NCBI GenBank assembly: GCA_902490055.1
Contig: CABUCP010000029.1
Coordinates: forward strand, 1 to 14,019
Source: an uncultured Klebsiella sp.
GTDB taxonomy: Bacteria > Pseudomonadota > Gammaproteobacteria > Enterobacterales > Enterobacteriaceae
Reading direction: 5' to 3'
DNA: 14,019 nt
Shown: positions 6,906 through 14,019 of the stretch, one piece after another
How the letters are laid out: every line of letters begins with the position of its first letter
How positions within the stretch are numbered: position 1 is the first letter of the stretch
Notes under the pieces: generated by a model
What the model was told of the DNA's origin: nothing
The model's input: only the letters and a program-made list of their open reading frames with translations
Databases searched by the model: none
Translations under genes and position numbers: made by a program

Positions 6906-7590
6906 TGTCACCTGGCTGTATCAGCATTTGCCGATGCGTTTTACCCTCAGCGTCGAACGCGGCGAGCGCATCGCCGTGCTCGGCCCCAGCGGCGCGGGAA
7001 AAAGCACGTTGCTGAATCTGATTGCCGGTTTCCTGCCGCCGGCCAGCGGCAGCCTGCAGATCAACGGCGAAGCGCACAATGCCACGCCGCCAGCGCAGCG
7101 TCCGGTCTCCATGCTGTTCCAGGAGAATAACCTGTTTAACCACCTGACCATTCGGCAAAACATTAGTCTCGGGATCCACCCGGGCCTTAAGCTCAACCGG
7201 GAACAGCAGGATAAGGTCGCGGCGATGGCCGGACAGATGGGGATTGATGCGCTGCTGGAGCGCCTGCCGGGCGAGCTTTCAGGCGGCCAGCGGCAGCGTG
7301 CGGCGCTGGCCCGCTGCCTGGTGCGCCGGCAGCCGGTACTGCTGCTCGATGAGCCCTTCTCGGCGCTCGACCCGGCGCTGCGTCAGGAGATGTTGACGCT
7401 GGTCGCCGACGTTTGCCAACAGCAGCAACTAACATTACTGATGGTGTCGCACAGCGTTGAAGATGCCGCGCGGATAGCGCCACGCTCCATCGTGGTGGCC
7501 GATGGGCGTATTGCCTGGGATGGCGCCACTGCCGAACTGTTAAGCGGCAACAGCAGCGCCTCGCACCTGCTGGGGATCAGCGCGAAATAA
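6889..7590 (+). CDS. thiQ: Thiamine/TPP ABC transporter ATPase ThiQ
   Basis: 233 residues, overlapping the thiP end by 17 bases. All ATPase motifs are intact: Walker [10 protein letters not shown] (32-40), Q-loop glutamine 78 (LFQEN), signature LSGGQRQR (130-137), Walker B VLLLDEP (150-156), D-loop SALD (158-161), H-loop histidine 188. It powers the ThiBPQ importer on the cytoplasmic face. It is the last gene of the operon, and its final 14 bases overlap the end of the convergent yabI, leaving no room for a terminator between them. Confidence 0.96.
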   Translation: MLKLNDVTWLYQHLPMRFTLSVERGERIAVLGPSGAGKSTLLNLIAGFLPPASGSLQINGEAHNATPPAQRPVSMLFQENNLFNHLTIRQNISLGIHPGLKLNREQQDKVAAMAGQMGIDALLERLPGELSGGQRQRAALARCLVRRQPVLLLDEPFSALDPALRQEMLTLVADVCQQQQLTLLMVSHSVEDAARIAPRSIVVADGRIAWDGATAELLSGNSSASHLLGISAK

Positions 7591-8344
7591 CCTTATGTAG
7601 TATTTCAAGGTAGACCGGCATTAGCGGATGGCGGAATACCTGGGTCAGCGCCGTTACCGCGACCACCACCAGCAGCGGGGCCAGCCACAGCAGACGCCCG
7701 CGCGGCAGCCAGCGGGTCAGGCGATCGCCGGAGGTTTTCGTACTGCGCCATAGCCGCCAGCACAGCCAGCCCGCCAGCCACGCCAGCAGCGCCGCGCCGA
7801 GCAGCAGCCACTTAAAGCTGGCGCTGTTTTCATCGGCGGGAATATCAATCGCCGCGCCGGCAAGAATGCCGGGTAGAAAATAGAGCGGCGGCCACAGCAG
7901 GCAACCGATAATATTCGGCAACACGAACTTGGCCACCGGCAGGTCGAGCATCCCGGCGACCATCGGCACCAACGGGCGCGTCGGGCCGACGAAGCGGCCA
8001 ATCAGTATCGTCACCATGCTGTGCTGGTGCAGCGCGTGCTCGGTTTTCTCCAGCAGCGCGCGGTTTTTCTTCATAAACGACCAACGGTGGAGCGGCTTTT
8101 TAAATCGCCAGCCGAGCCAGAATGAAATCCAGTCGCCGAGTAAACAGCCGACAATCCCCGCCAGCCACGCCTGCCAGAAGTTAACTTCGCCGCTGCCGAT
8201 AAGCGCTCCGAGGCCGGCCATCATTACCGTTCCGGGTAAGATAAGCCCCACCAGCGCCAGCGACTCAAGAAATGCCACCAGCATCACGGCTATCAACGAG
8301 TAGACCGTGGATTGGGTGATAAAGTGTTCCAGCAATGCTTGCAT
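7577..8344 (-). CDS. yabI: DedA-family inner membrane protein YabI
   Basis: 255 residues, similar along its length to E. coli YabI (254). The DedA (VTT) domain covers about residues 15-170: [16 protein letters not shown] (24-39), [15 protein letters not shown] (70-84), [21 protein letters not shown] (116-136), then [17 protein letters not shown]. The C-terminal part adds further hydrophobic segments and a basic stretch. DedA proteins of this group are linked to membrane potential and lipid carrier recycling; the exact role of YabI is unknown. The ATG lies 128 bases after the araC stop on the same strand. I see only a weak Shine-Dalgarno-like sequence before it. Confidence 0.94.
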   Translation of the reverse strand: MQALLEHFITQSTVYSLIAVMLVAFLESLALVGLILPGTVMMAGLGALIGSGEVNFWQAWLAGIVGCLLGDWISFWLGWRFKKPLHRWSFMKKNRALLEKTEHALHQHSMVTILIGRFVGPTRPLVPMVAGMLDLPVAKFVLPNIIGCLLWPPLYFLPGILAGAAIDIPADENSASFKWLLLGAALLAWLAGWLCWRLWRSTKTSGDRLTRWLPRGRLLWLAPLLVVVAVTALTQVFRHPLMPVYLEILHKVISR

Positions 8345-8357
8345 AATGTACCCGGTT

Positions 8358-8383
8358 AAAAAACGAAGTCCGGATTCTCCGGA
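8358..8383 (-). terminator. Possible weak araC terminator or yabI leader hairpin
   Basis: On the reverse strand TCCGGA-GAA-TCCGGA forms a 6-bp hairpin (8369-8383), followed by CTTCG and six T residues (8358-8363). The T-run is five bases from the stem, so it is not a classic terminator. It ends 13 bases before the yabI start codon. Confidence 0.35.
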
Positions 8384-8472
8384 GCCATCGATATGCCGTC
8401 AAGCCACCAATTGTCTTAATAGTTTACTGGCTGTGACATTTAAGCGGGTCATCATTTCACTTTCTTTACTTT

Positions 8473-9318
8473 TTATTCACATCCTGCGCGGAATTCGCTC
8501 GGGCTGGCGCCGGTACATTTTTTAAACACCCGCGAAAAATAGAGTTGGTCTTCAAAGCCGACGTTGCGCCCGACGCTGGCGATCGGCATCCGCGTGGTGC
8601 TCAGCAGCAATTTGGCCTGGCTAATTCGCTGATCTTCCCGCCAGCCGAGCACGCTGATCCCCAGCTGTTGGCGGAACAGGTGCGATAAGCGCGAAGGCGA
8701 CAGACAGACGTGCTGGGCGACGCTGGCGATATCAAAGTGGCTGTCCGCCAGATGGTCGCTGATGTACTGGCAGGCGTCGCGCACCCGATTATCCAGCGGC
8801 GGATGCAGCGATTCGTTGATCGCTTCCATGCGCCGCAGCAGCAGTTGCTCCAGCAGATTAATCGCCAGCAGTTCGGAATAGCGCCCCGCCCCCTGCCCGG
8901 CATCAACGATCTGCCCAAATAGTTCGCCAAACCGCGCCTGCCACTGTTCATCCGGGCGGAAGAAGCCGGTTTGCGCGAAGATCGTCGGCCAGTTAAGCCA
9001 TTCATGCCAGTAAGCGCGCGGCCGGAAGTAGACCCACTGGTGATACCACTCGCTGGCATCCGGATGGCGGCCATAGTGGTGAACCTCTCCCGGCGGGAAC
9101 AGCAGCATATCGCCAGGGCGACAGACAAACTGCTGGTCGTGGTTGTTAATCACCCCCTCGCCGCGGATCGTCAGATTGAGAATATAGCCTTTCATGCCCA
9201 GCGGGCGGTCGATAAAGAAATCCAGATAGCCCTGCGCCTCAATCGGCGTCAGGCCGGTGACCAGATGGGCGTTAAAGGAGTAGCCCGGCAGCAGCGGATC
9301 GTTTTGCGTTTCGGCCAT
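8473..9318 (-). CDS. araC: AraC, arabinose-responsive transcription regulator
   Basis: 281 residues from the ATG at 9316-9318 ([15 protein letters not shown]), preceded by GGGAG (9329-9333) at 10-base spacing. The frame is open for 56 more codons upstream, but those run through araO2 and the promoter region. Residues 1-170 form the arabinose-binding and dimerisation cupin. Proline 8, threonine 24 and arginine 38, which contact arabinose in E. coli AraC, are present. The C-terminal 100 residues carry two helix-turn-helix motifs ([20 protein letters not shown] and [20 protein letters not shown]). It ends at RAGCE, about 11 residues short of E. coli AraC, whose extra tail is not needed by the fold. 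AraC represses and activates araBAD and represses itself. Confidence 0.97.
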   Translation of the reverse strand: MAETQNDPLLPGYSFNAHLVTGLTPIEAQGYLDFFIDRPLGMKGYILNLTIRGEGVINNHDQQFVCRPGDMLLFPPGEVHHYGRHPDASEWYHQWVYFRPRAYWHEWLNWPTIFAQTGFFRPDEQWQARFGELFGQIVDAGQGAGRYSELLAINLLEQLLLRRMEAINESLHPPLDNRVRDACQYISDHLADSHFDIASVAQHVCLSPSRLSHLFRQQLGISVLGWREDQRISQAKLLLSTTRMPIASVGRNVGFEDQLYFSRVFKKCTGASPSEFRAGCE

Positions 9319-9344
9319 AAGCGTCGTTCTCCCGAGGTTTTTTT

Positions 9345-9361
9345 GACACCAATTGTCCATA
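9345..9361. promoter_or_regulatory. araO2, remote AraC half-site
   Basis: ACCAATTGTCCATA (9348-9361) is identical to the E. coli araO2 core in the araC leader. Its right end, TCCATA, lines up with the right end of araI1. The distance between these equivalent positions (9361 and 9571) is exactly 210 bp, as in E. coli, which suits a DNA loop of whole helical turns with AraC bridging araO2 and araI1 when arabinose is absent. Confidence 0.85.
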
Positions 9362-9487
9362 TTCATCATTTTACCGCCAACCGCGCCGCCGCGACTGCGA
9401 CGCCGGTGGGAATTTAGGCAAAAACCCGCACGGTGACCGAAAAATCGCCCGCAACATGCATTCCGCGTTGATTTAGCGCATAACAAA

Positions 9488-9516
9488 AGTGTCTATAAAT
9501 ACGGCAGGAAAGTCCA
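9488..9516 (-). promoter_or_regulatory. araC promoter P_C with overlapping araO1
   Basis: On the reverse strand TGGACT (9511-9516) and GACACT (9488-9493) lie 17 bases apart. The surrounding sequence (GTGGACTTTCCTGCCGTATT) is nearly identical to the E. coli P_C region. In E. coli the araO1 operator overlaps this promoter and lets AraC repress its own gene. It should lie within about 9488-9525 here; its exact half-sites are not resolved. Confidence 0.75.
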
Positions 9517-9525
9517 CATCGAATA

Positions 9526-9541
9526 TTTGCACGGCGTCACA
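9526..9541. promoter_or_regulatory. CRP site of the ara control region
   Basis: TTTGC-ACGGCG-TCACA (9526-9541) matches the E. coli ara CRP site TTTGCACGGCGTCACA base for base. It lies between araO1 and araI1, where cAMP-CRP helps both araBAD and araC transcription and opens the repression loop. The left half-site is poor, as in E. coli. Confidence 0.8.
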
Positions 9542-9554
9542 CTTTGCGAGGTGA

Positions 9555-9592
9555 CAGCAAAATAATCCATAAGATTAGCGAATACGGCCTGA
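9555..9592 (+). promoter_or_regulatory. araI1 and araI2, AraC activator sites
   Basis: araI1 is CAGCAAAATAATCCATA (9555-9571). araI2 is TAGCGAATACGGCCTGA (9576-9592). They are direct half-sites (AGC box followed by TCCATA or CCTGA) with the same 4-bp gap as in E. coli. araI2 overlaps the -35 box by four bases, as needed for AraC to contact RNA polymerase. Confidence 0.88.
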
Positions 9593-9618
9593 CGGATTTT
9601 GCCGGGGATATCTACTGT
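9589..9618 (+). promoter_or_regulatory. araBAD promoter P_BAD
   Basis: The -35 CTGACG (9589-9594) and -10 TACTGT (9613-9618) are the same hexamers as in E. coli P_BAD and have the same 18-bp spacing. Both are far from consensus, in line with dependence on AraC plus arabinose. Transcription should start near 9625. The araB ribosome binding site GGAG is at 9642-9645. Confidence 0.9.
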
Positions 9619-9652
9619 TGCTGCATGAATGATTTCTGCATGGAGTAACAGG

Positions 9653-11362
9653 ATGGCAATTGCAATTGGCCTCGACTTTGGTAGTGACTCAGTACGCGCT
9701 CTGGCGGTGGAATGCGCCACCGGCGCGGAGCTGGCGGCAAGCGTAGAGTGGTATCCGCGCTGGCAGGAAGGTCTGTTCTGCGATGGGCCGAATAATCGCT
9801 TCCGCCATCATCCACGCGATTACATTGAATCTATGGAATCAGCGTTGAATAGCGTACTGGCGGCATTAAGCGCAGAGCAGCGCGCGGCGGTCGTCGGGAT
9901 CGGCGTCGACAGCACCGGTTCAACCCCGGCGCCTATTGACGCCGACGGCAACGTGCTGGCGCTGCGCGAAGAATTCGCCGACAACCCGAACGCCATGTTC
10001 GTGCTGTGGAAAGATCATACCGCGGTGGAAGAAGCAGAAGCCATCACTCGCCTGTGCCACATGCCGGGCAAAGAAGATTACTCGCGCTATATTGGCGGTA
10101 TCTACTCCAGCGAATGGTTTTGGGCCAAGATCCTTCACGTCACCCGTGAAGATAGCGCCGTCGCCCAGGCCGCCGCCTCGTGGATTGAACTCTGCGACTG
10201 GGTACCCGCCCTGCTTTCCGGCACCACCCGCCCGCAGGATATCCGCCGCGGCCGCTGCAGCGCTGGGCATAAATCGCTGTGGCATGAAAGCTGGGGCGGC
10301 CTGCCGCCGGCCAGTTTCTTCGACGAACTTGATCCGATTATTAACCGCCACCTTGCCTGGCCGCTATTTCGCGACACCTGGACCGCGGATCTCCCGGTCG
10401 GCAACCTGACCGCCGAGTGGGCGCAGCGTCTCGGCCTGCCGGAGACGGTGGTTATTTCCGGCGGCGCTTTCGACTGCCATATGGGCGCGGTCGGCGCCGG
10501 GGCGCAGCCTAACGCGCTGGTGAAAGTCATCGGCACCTCGACCTGCGACATCCTGATCGCCGATAAACAGAGCGTCGGTAACCGTACGGTTAAAGGCATC
10601 TGCGGCCAGGTTGACGGCAGCGTGGTACCGGATTTCATCGGTATGGAGGCCGGGCAGTCCGCTTTCGGCGATATCTATGCCTGGTTCGGTCGTATCCTCG
10701 GCTGGCCGCTGGAACAGCTGGCCCAGCAGCATCCGGAGCTGCGCGAACAAATCAAAGCCAGCCAAAAACAGTTACTGCCAGCGCTCACTGAAGCCTGGGC
10801 GACCAACCCGTCTCTCGATCACCTGCCGGTGGTGCTGGACTGGTTCAACGGCCGCCGCACGCCAAACGCCAACCAGCGCCTGAAAGGGGTGATTACCGAT
10901 CTTAATCTCGCCACCGATGCGCCGGCGCTGTTCGGCGGGCTGATCGCCGCCACCGCCTTCGGCGCGCGCGCCATTATGGAATGCTTCACCGATCAGGGTA
11001 TCCCGGTCAATAACGTCATGGCGCTGGGCGGCATCGCGCGCAAGAACCCGGTCATCATGCAGGCCTGCTGCGACGTGCTCAATCGTCCGCTGCAGATTGT
11101 CGCCTCCGATCAATGCTGCGCGCTGGGCGCCGCCATCTTCGCCGCCGTCGCCGCCGGGGTTTATCAGGATATTCCCGCCGCGCAGCGCAACATGGCAAGC
11201 GAGGTAGAAAGCACCCTGCAGCCGCGCCCGCAGCAGGCGCAACGTTTCGAACAACTGTATCAGCGCTACCAGCAGTGGTCGGCTAGCGCAGAACAACACT
11301 ATCTCCCTTCGGCTGCAAAGGCGGAAAACGCCCCGCAATCTCAGGCAGCGCTCACCCATTAA
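9653..11362 (+). CDS. araB: Ribulokinase AraB
   Basis: 569 residues from the ATG at 9653 ([17 protein letters not shown]), with GGAG 7 bases upstream. Eight more in-frame codons upstream have no support. E. coli AraB has 566 residues. It is a FGGY-family kinase that phosphorylates L-ribulose to L-ribulose 5-phosphate with ATP, the second step of arabinose breakdown, in the cytoplasm. Visible motifs are the N-terminal phosphate loop [37 protein letters not shown] and GTSTCDIL near the middle, and the C-terminal [20 protein letters not shown] and [15 protein letters not shown]. The last ~40 residues differ most from E. coli. araA follows after 10 bases. Confidence 0.97.
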   Translation: MAIAIGLDFGSDSVRALAVECATGAELAASVEWYPRWQEGLFCDGPNNRFRHHPRDYIESMESALNSVLAALSAEQRAAVVGIGVDSTGSTPAPIDADGNVLALREEFADNPNAMFVLWKDHTAVEEAEAITRLCHMPGKEDYSRYIGGIYSSEWFWAKILHVTREDSAVAQAAASWIELCDWVPALLSGTTRPQDIRRGRCSAGHKSLWHESWGGLPPASFFDELDPIINRHLAWPLFRDTWTADLPVGNLTAEWAQRLGLPETVVISGGAFDCHMGAVGAGAQPNALVKVIGTSTCDILIADKQSVGNRTVKGICGQVDGSVVPDFIGMEAGQSAFGDIYAWFGRILGWPLEQLAQQHPELREQIKASQKQLLPALTEAWATNPSLDHLPVVLDWFNGRRTPNANQRLKGVITDLNLATDAPALFGGLIAATAFGARAIMECFTDQGIPVNNVMALGGIARKNPVIMQACCDVLNRPLQIVASDQCCALGAAIFAAVAAGVYQDIPAAQRNMASEVESTLQPRPQQAQRFEQLYQRYQQWSASAEQHYLPSAAKAENAPQSQAALTH

Positions 11363-11372
11363 GGATACGAAA

Positions 11373-12875
11373 ATGACGATTTTTGATAACTATGAAGTGT
11401 GGTTCGTAATTGGCAGCCAGCACCTGTATGGCCAGGAAACCCTGCGCCAGGTGACGAAACACGCCGAACATGTGGTGAATAGCCTGAATACGGAAGCGAA
11501 ACTGCCGTGCAAACTGGTGCTGAAACCGCTCGGCACCACGCCGGATGAAATTACCCATATCTGCCGTGATGCCAACTACGATGACAAGTGCGCCGGGCTA
11601 GTGGTCTGGCTGCATACCTTCTCGCCGGCCAAAATGTGGATCAACGGCCTGACTATCCTCAACAAACCGCTGCTGCAGTTCCATACCCAGTTCAACGCCT
11701 CCCTACCGTGGGACAGCATTGATATGGACTTTATGAACCTCAACCAGACCGCGCACGGCGGCCGCGAATTCGGCTTTATCGGCGCGCGGATGCGCCAGCA
11801 GCACAGCGTGGTAACCGGCCACTGGCAGGATAAAGACGCTCACCAACGCATCGGCGCGTGGATGCGTCAGGCGGTCTCTAAACAAGATACCCGCCATCTG
11901 AAAGTCTGCCGCTTCGGCGATAACATGCGCGAAGTGGCGGTAACCGACGGCGATAAAGTGGCGGCGCAGATTAAATTCGGCTTCTCGGTCAATACCTGGG
12001 CGGTCGGCGATCTGGTACAGGTGGTCAACGGTATCAGCGACGGCGAGATCAACGCGCTGGTCGATGAGTACGAAAGCAGCTACCGCCTGACGCCAGCGGC
12101 GCAGGTTCACGGCGATAAGCGCCAGAACGTGCTGGATGCCGCGCGCATCGAGCTGGGGATGAAGCGCTTCCTCGAACAGGGCGGCTTCCACGCCTTCACC
12201 ACCACTTTCGAAGATCTGCACGGCCTGAAACAGCTACCGGGTCTCGCCGTACAGCGCCTGATGCAGCAGGGCTACGGCTTTGCCGGCGAAGGCGACTGGA
12301 AAACCGCCGCTCTGCTACGCATCATGAAAGTGATGTCGACCGGTCTGCAGGGCGGCACCTCCTTTATGGAGGATTACACCTACCACTTCGAGAGCGGCAA
12401 CGATCTGGTGCTGGGCTCGCATATGTTGGAAGTGTGTCCGACTATCGCCACCGCCGAGAAGCCAATCCTCGACGTCCAGCCGCTGGGGATCGGCGGTAAA
12501 GCCGATCCGGCGCGCCTGATCTTCAATACCCAAACCGGCCCGGCGATCGTCGCCAGCCTGATCGATTTAGGCGACCGCTACCGTCTGCTGGTCAACACCA
12601 TTGAAACCGTACCGACGCCGCACGACCTGCCGAAGCTGCCGGTGGCCAACGCCCTGTGGCAGGCCCAGCCGGACCTGCGTACCGCCTCGGAAGCCTGGAT
12701 CATCGCCGGCGGCGCGCACCATACCGTCTTCAGCCATGCGCTGACCCTCGAGGATATGCGCCAGTTTGCTGAGCTGCAGGATATCGAGCTGACCGTCATC
12801 GACAATGATACCCGCCTGCCGGCGTTCAAAGACGCGCTGCGCTGGAATGAAGTTTATTACGGCAGCAAACGCTAA
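11373..12875 (+). CDS. araA: L-arabinose isomerase AraA
   Basis: 500 residues, the same as E. coli AraA. It converts L-arabinose to L-ribulose in the cytoplasm, the first step of the pathway, using Mn2+. The catalytic and metal residues known from E. coli are at the expected places: Glu306 (GEGDWK), Glu333 (FMEDYTYHF), His350 ([10 protein letters not shown]) and His450 (GGAHHTVFS). AAGGA (11363-11367) directly follows the araB stop and precedes the ATG by five bases. A 53-base gap with a strong hairpin separates it from araD. Confidence 0.98.
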   Translation: MTIFDNYEVWFVIGSQHLYGQETLRQVTKHAEHVVNSLNTEAKLPCKLVLKPLGTTPDEITHICRDANYDDKCAGLVVWLHTFSPAKMWINGLTILNKPLLQFHTQFNASLPWDSIDMDFMNLNQTAHGGREFGFIGARMRQQHSVVTGHWQDKDAHQRIGAWMRQAVSKQDTRHLKVCRFGDNMREVAVTDGDKVAAQIKFGFSVNTWAVGDLVQVVNGISDGEINALVDEYESSYRLTPAAQVHGDKRQNVLDAARIELGMKRFLEQGGFHAFTTTFEDLHGLKQLPGLAVQRLMQQGYGFAGEGDWKTAALLRIMKVMSTGLQGGTSFMEDYTYHFESGNDLVLGSHMLEVCPTIATAEKPILDVQPLGIGGKADPARLIFNTQTGPAIVASLIDLGDRYRLLVNTIETVPTPHDLPKLPVANALWQAQPDLRTASEAWIIAGGAHHTVFSHALTLEDMRQFAELQDIELTVIDNDTRLPAFKDALRWNEVYYGSKR

Positions 12876-12889
12876 GCGCACAAGCAGAA

Positions 12890-12917
12890 TGCCCGATGAC
12901 AATCCGCTCATCGGGCA
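12890..12917 (+). repeat. Hairpin in the araA-araD intergenic gap
   Basis: TGCCCGATGA (12890-12899) and TCATCGGGCA (12908-12917) form a perfect 10-bp inverted repeat with an 8-nt loop, 14 bases after the araA stop. AGGGAG, the araD Shine-Dalgarno (12917-12922), begins at its last base. No T-run follows, so it is not a full terminator. It may protect the araBA message from 3' decay or limit araD expression. E. coli has REP sequences in this gap instead. Confidence 0.75.
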
Positions 12918-12928
12918 GGGAGAACAAG

Positions 12929-13624
12929 ATGTTAGAAGATCTCAAACGCCAGGTGCTGGAGGCCAACTTAGCGCTGCCGCAGCATAATCTGGTGACCTTA
13001 ACCTGGGGCAACGTTAGCGCCGTCGATCGCGACAAAGGCGTTCTGGTTATCAAGCCCTCCGGCGTGGATTATAGCGTGATGACCGCCGACGATATGGTGG
13101 TGGTCAGCCTGGAAAGCGGCGATGTGGTGGAAGGAAGTAAGAAACCCTCGTCCGATACCCCGACGCATCGCCTGTTGTACCAGGCATTCCCGACGCTGGG
13201 CGGCATTGTGCATACCCATTCGCGCCACGCCACCATCTGGGCGCAGGCCGGGCAATCTATTCCGGCGACCGGCACCACCCACGCCGACTATTTTTATGGC
13301 CCGGTCCCCTGCACCCGGTTAATGACCGATGCGGAGATCAACGGCGAATATGAGTGGGAAACCGGCAACGTGATCGTCGAAACCTTCCGTCAGCGGGAAA
13401 TCGACCCGGCGCAAATGCCCGGCGTGCTGGTCCACTCCCACGGGCCGTTCGCGTGGGGTAAAAACGCCGAGGACGCAGTGCACAACGCCATTGTGCTGGA
13501 AGAGATCGCCTACATGGGCATTTTCTGCCGCCAGCTGGCGCCGCAGCTGCCGGATATGCAGCAGACGCTGCTCGATAAGCACTATCTGCGCAAGCACGGG
13601 GCCAAAGCCTACTACGGCCAATAG
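12929..13624 (+). CDS. araD: L-ribulose-5-phosphate 4-epimerase AraD
   Basis: 231 residues from the ATG at 12929, as in E. coli AraD. AGGGAG lies 6 bases upstream; an ATG 11 codons earlier in frame lies within the hairpin and lacks a ribosome site. The enzyme epimerises L-ribulose 5-phosphate to D-xylulose 5-phosphate, feeding the pentose phosphate pathway. Zinc ligands His95, His97 (VHTHSRH) and His171 ([10 protein letters not shown]) and the catalytic Asp120 (TTHADYFYG) and Tyr229 (AYYGQ) are all present. It is a class II aldolase-fold protein and a tetramer in E. coli. Confidence 0.98.
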   Translation: MLEDLKRQVLEANLALPQHNLVTLTWGNVSAVDRDKGVLVIKPSGVDYSVMTADDMVVVSLESGDVVEGSKKPSSDTPTHRLLYQAFPTLGGIVHTHSRHATIWAQAGQSIPATGTTHADYFYGPVPCTRLMTDAEINGEYEWETGNVIVETFRQREIDPAQMPGVLVHSHGPFAWGKNAEDAVHNAIVLEEIAYMGIFCRQLAPQLPDMQQTLLDKHYLRKHGAKAYYGQ

Positions 13625-13652
13625 CGGCCGCTGCCGCTGGTTGGGCCATGTT

Positions 13653-13736
13653 GTAGATACTGTTCTCGGTTTACAACTGTTTTGGTCCGGGAAAAACGTG
13701 TGTTTTGTGTTAATTCAGAGCACATTACGCTCCCGG
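13653..13736. repeat. Degenerate direct repeat, copy A
   Basis: The segment from GTAGATACTGTT to ACGCTCCCGG aligns with 13912-13994 in the same orientation. Aligned by hand, about 61 of 84 positions agree, with a single one-base gap. Best conserved are the ends: GTAGATAC-GTT-TCGGTTT-CAACT and TTCAGAG with CGCTCCCGG. It begins 28 bases after the araD stop. No gene is visible in it. Confidence 0.7.
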
Positions 13737-13803
13737 GCTCTGGCCACCAGCACCGGCAGTTTCAGCCAGCGTAGTGAATAAGTTAACCCCTGGTCGCACG
13801 GAC

Positions 13804-13896
13804 TGTAGGCCGGATAAGGCGCAGCCGCCATCCGGCGCAAAGCGGCACCTGATCCGCGGATATTGCCCGGCGGCGCTGCGCTTGCGCGGGCCTACA
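13804..13896. repeat. Pair of inverted REP units (BIME-like)
   Basis: The first REP is TGTAGGCCGGATAAGGCG and onward to ATCCGGC. It has an outer stem GCCGGAT/ATCCGGC (13809-13815, 13830-13836) and an inner stem GGCG/CGCC (13818-13821, 13826-13829). The second, in reverse orientation, is GCCCG...CGGGC (13865-13869, 13887-13891), ending GGCCTACA (13889-13896). The outer ends TGTAGGCC and GGCCTACA are complementary, so the whole can fold into one structure. REP pairs after operons commonly stabilise mRNA 3' ends and bind gyrase or IHF. Confidence 0.85.
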
Positions 13897-13911
13897 GATC
13901 GCATGCCGGGC

Positions 13912-13994
13912 GTAGATACGGTTATCGGTTTGCAACTTTTTAGCCTGAGAAAAGCGTTTACACCATGTCGCTTCAGAGGATATTGCGCTCCCGG
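13912..13994. repeat. Degenerate direct repeat, copy B
   Basis: Second copy of the repeat seen at 13653-13736, about 259 bases downstream and beyond the REP pair. Together with the REP units, the two copies account for most of the 395 gene-free bases after araD. The remaining 13737-13803 shows nothing recognisable. Short open frames across both copies look alike only because the DNA is repeated. Confidence 0.7.
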
Positions 13995-14019
13995 TTAATT
14001 TTTCTGCAATATGTTTTCC

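Noticed and set aside
9319..9486. In-frame 56-codon extension upstream of the araC ATG.
   Set aside because: It runs through araO2 and the araC leader, has no ribosome binding site, and AraC homologues start at MAE(T/A)[11 protein letters not shown].
9629..9652. Upstream ATG giving eight more residues on AraB.
   Set aside because: It lies within about 5 bases of the expected transcription start and lacks a Shine-Dalgarno; [10 protein letters not shown] with GGAG at 9642 is the family start.
11703..12221. Long reverse-strand open frame opposite araA, with similar ones opposite araB and thiP.
   Set aside because: Antisense shadows of conserved enzyme genes, with no ribosome sites or recognisable domains.
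13774..13998. Open frame of 74 codons after araD, similar in part to another short frame ending at 13781.
   Set aside because: The similarity (DTVIGLQLF-like) is the translated image of the direct DNA repeat, and the frame runs across REP sequences.
1..14019. Search for CRISPR arrays, phage or plasmid genes, toxin-antitoxin or defence systems, tRNA and rRNA.
   Set aside because: None seen; apart from the repeats, the window is conserved core metabolism and regulation.

Overview
The window looks like chromosomal DNA of an enterobacterium, most likely Klebsiella or a close relative. The deduced proteins closely match my memory of the E. coli proteins SetA, SgrR, ThiB, ThiP, ThiQ, YabI, AraC, AraB, AraA and AraD. 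The gene order setA-sgrS-sgrR-thiBPQ-yabI-araC-araBAD is the one known from E. coli, but the DNA looks more GC-rich and carries ERIC and REP repeats. The gene beyond setA is an MFS sugar-acid-type transporter. No phage, plasmid, CRISPR, tRNA or rRNA gene was seen.

Layout. 1-762 (+) is the 3' part of an ACS-family MFS transporter, followed by a strong hairpin that separates it from the convergent setA. 803-1987 (-) is setA, a sugar efflux pump. 2018-2324 (-) is the small RNA gene sgrS with the embedded peptide gene sgrT (2152-2304). 2392-4047 (+) is sgrR, which activates sgrS. Together these form the glucose-phosphate stress response. 4090-4333 is a TPP riboswitch leader. It precedes thiB-thiP-thiQ (4336-7590), an operon with overlapping genes for the thiamine/TPP ABC importer. 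yabI (DedA family) is convergent and overlaps the end of thiQ. araC (-) and araBAD (+) diverge from a fully recognisable ara control region with P_C, a CRP site, araI1/I2, P_BAD and a remote araO2. After araD there is about 395 bp with no gene, holding a REP/BIME pair flanked by two copies of a degenerate direct repeat of about 84 bp.

The most notable result is that two regulatory RNAs in this window each carry an ERIC element inside the RNA. A full-length ERIC (4111-4235) lies inside the P3 arm of the thiB TPP riboswitch, splitting the 5' strand of the aptamer from the rest by about 125 bp. A shortened ERIC (2056-2117) lies in SgrS between its ptsG-pairing region and its terminator, within the loop of the small hairpin that in E. 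coli belongs to the Hfq-binding module. In both cases the ERIC ends are self-complementary and stack onto an existing stem. The RNAs could therefore tolerate the insertions as long hairpin extensions. I know of no description of this arrangement, but could not search for one.

Structures were folded by eye, and comparisons with E. coli rest on recalled sequences, not on alignments run here.
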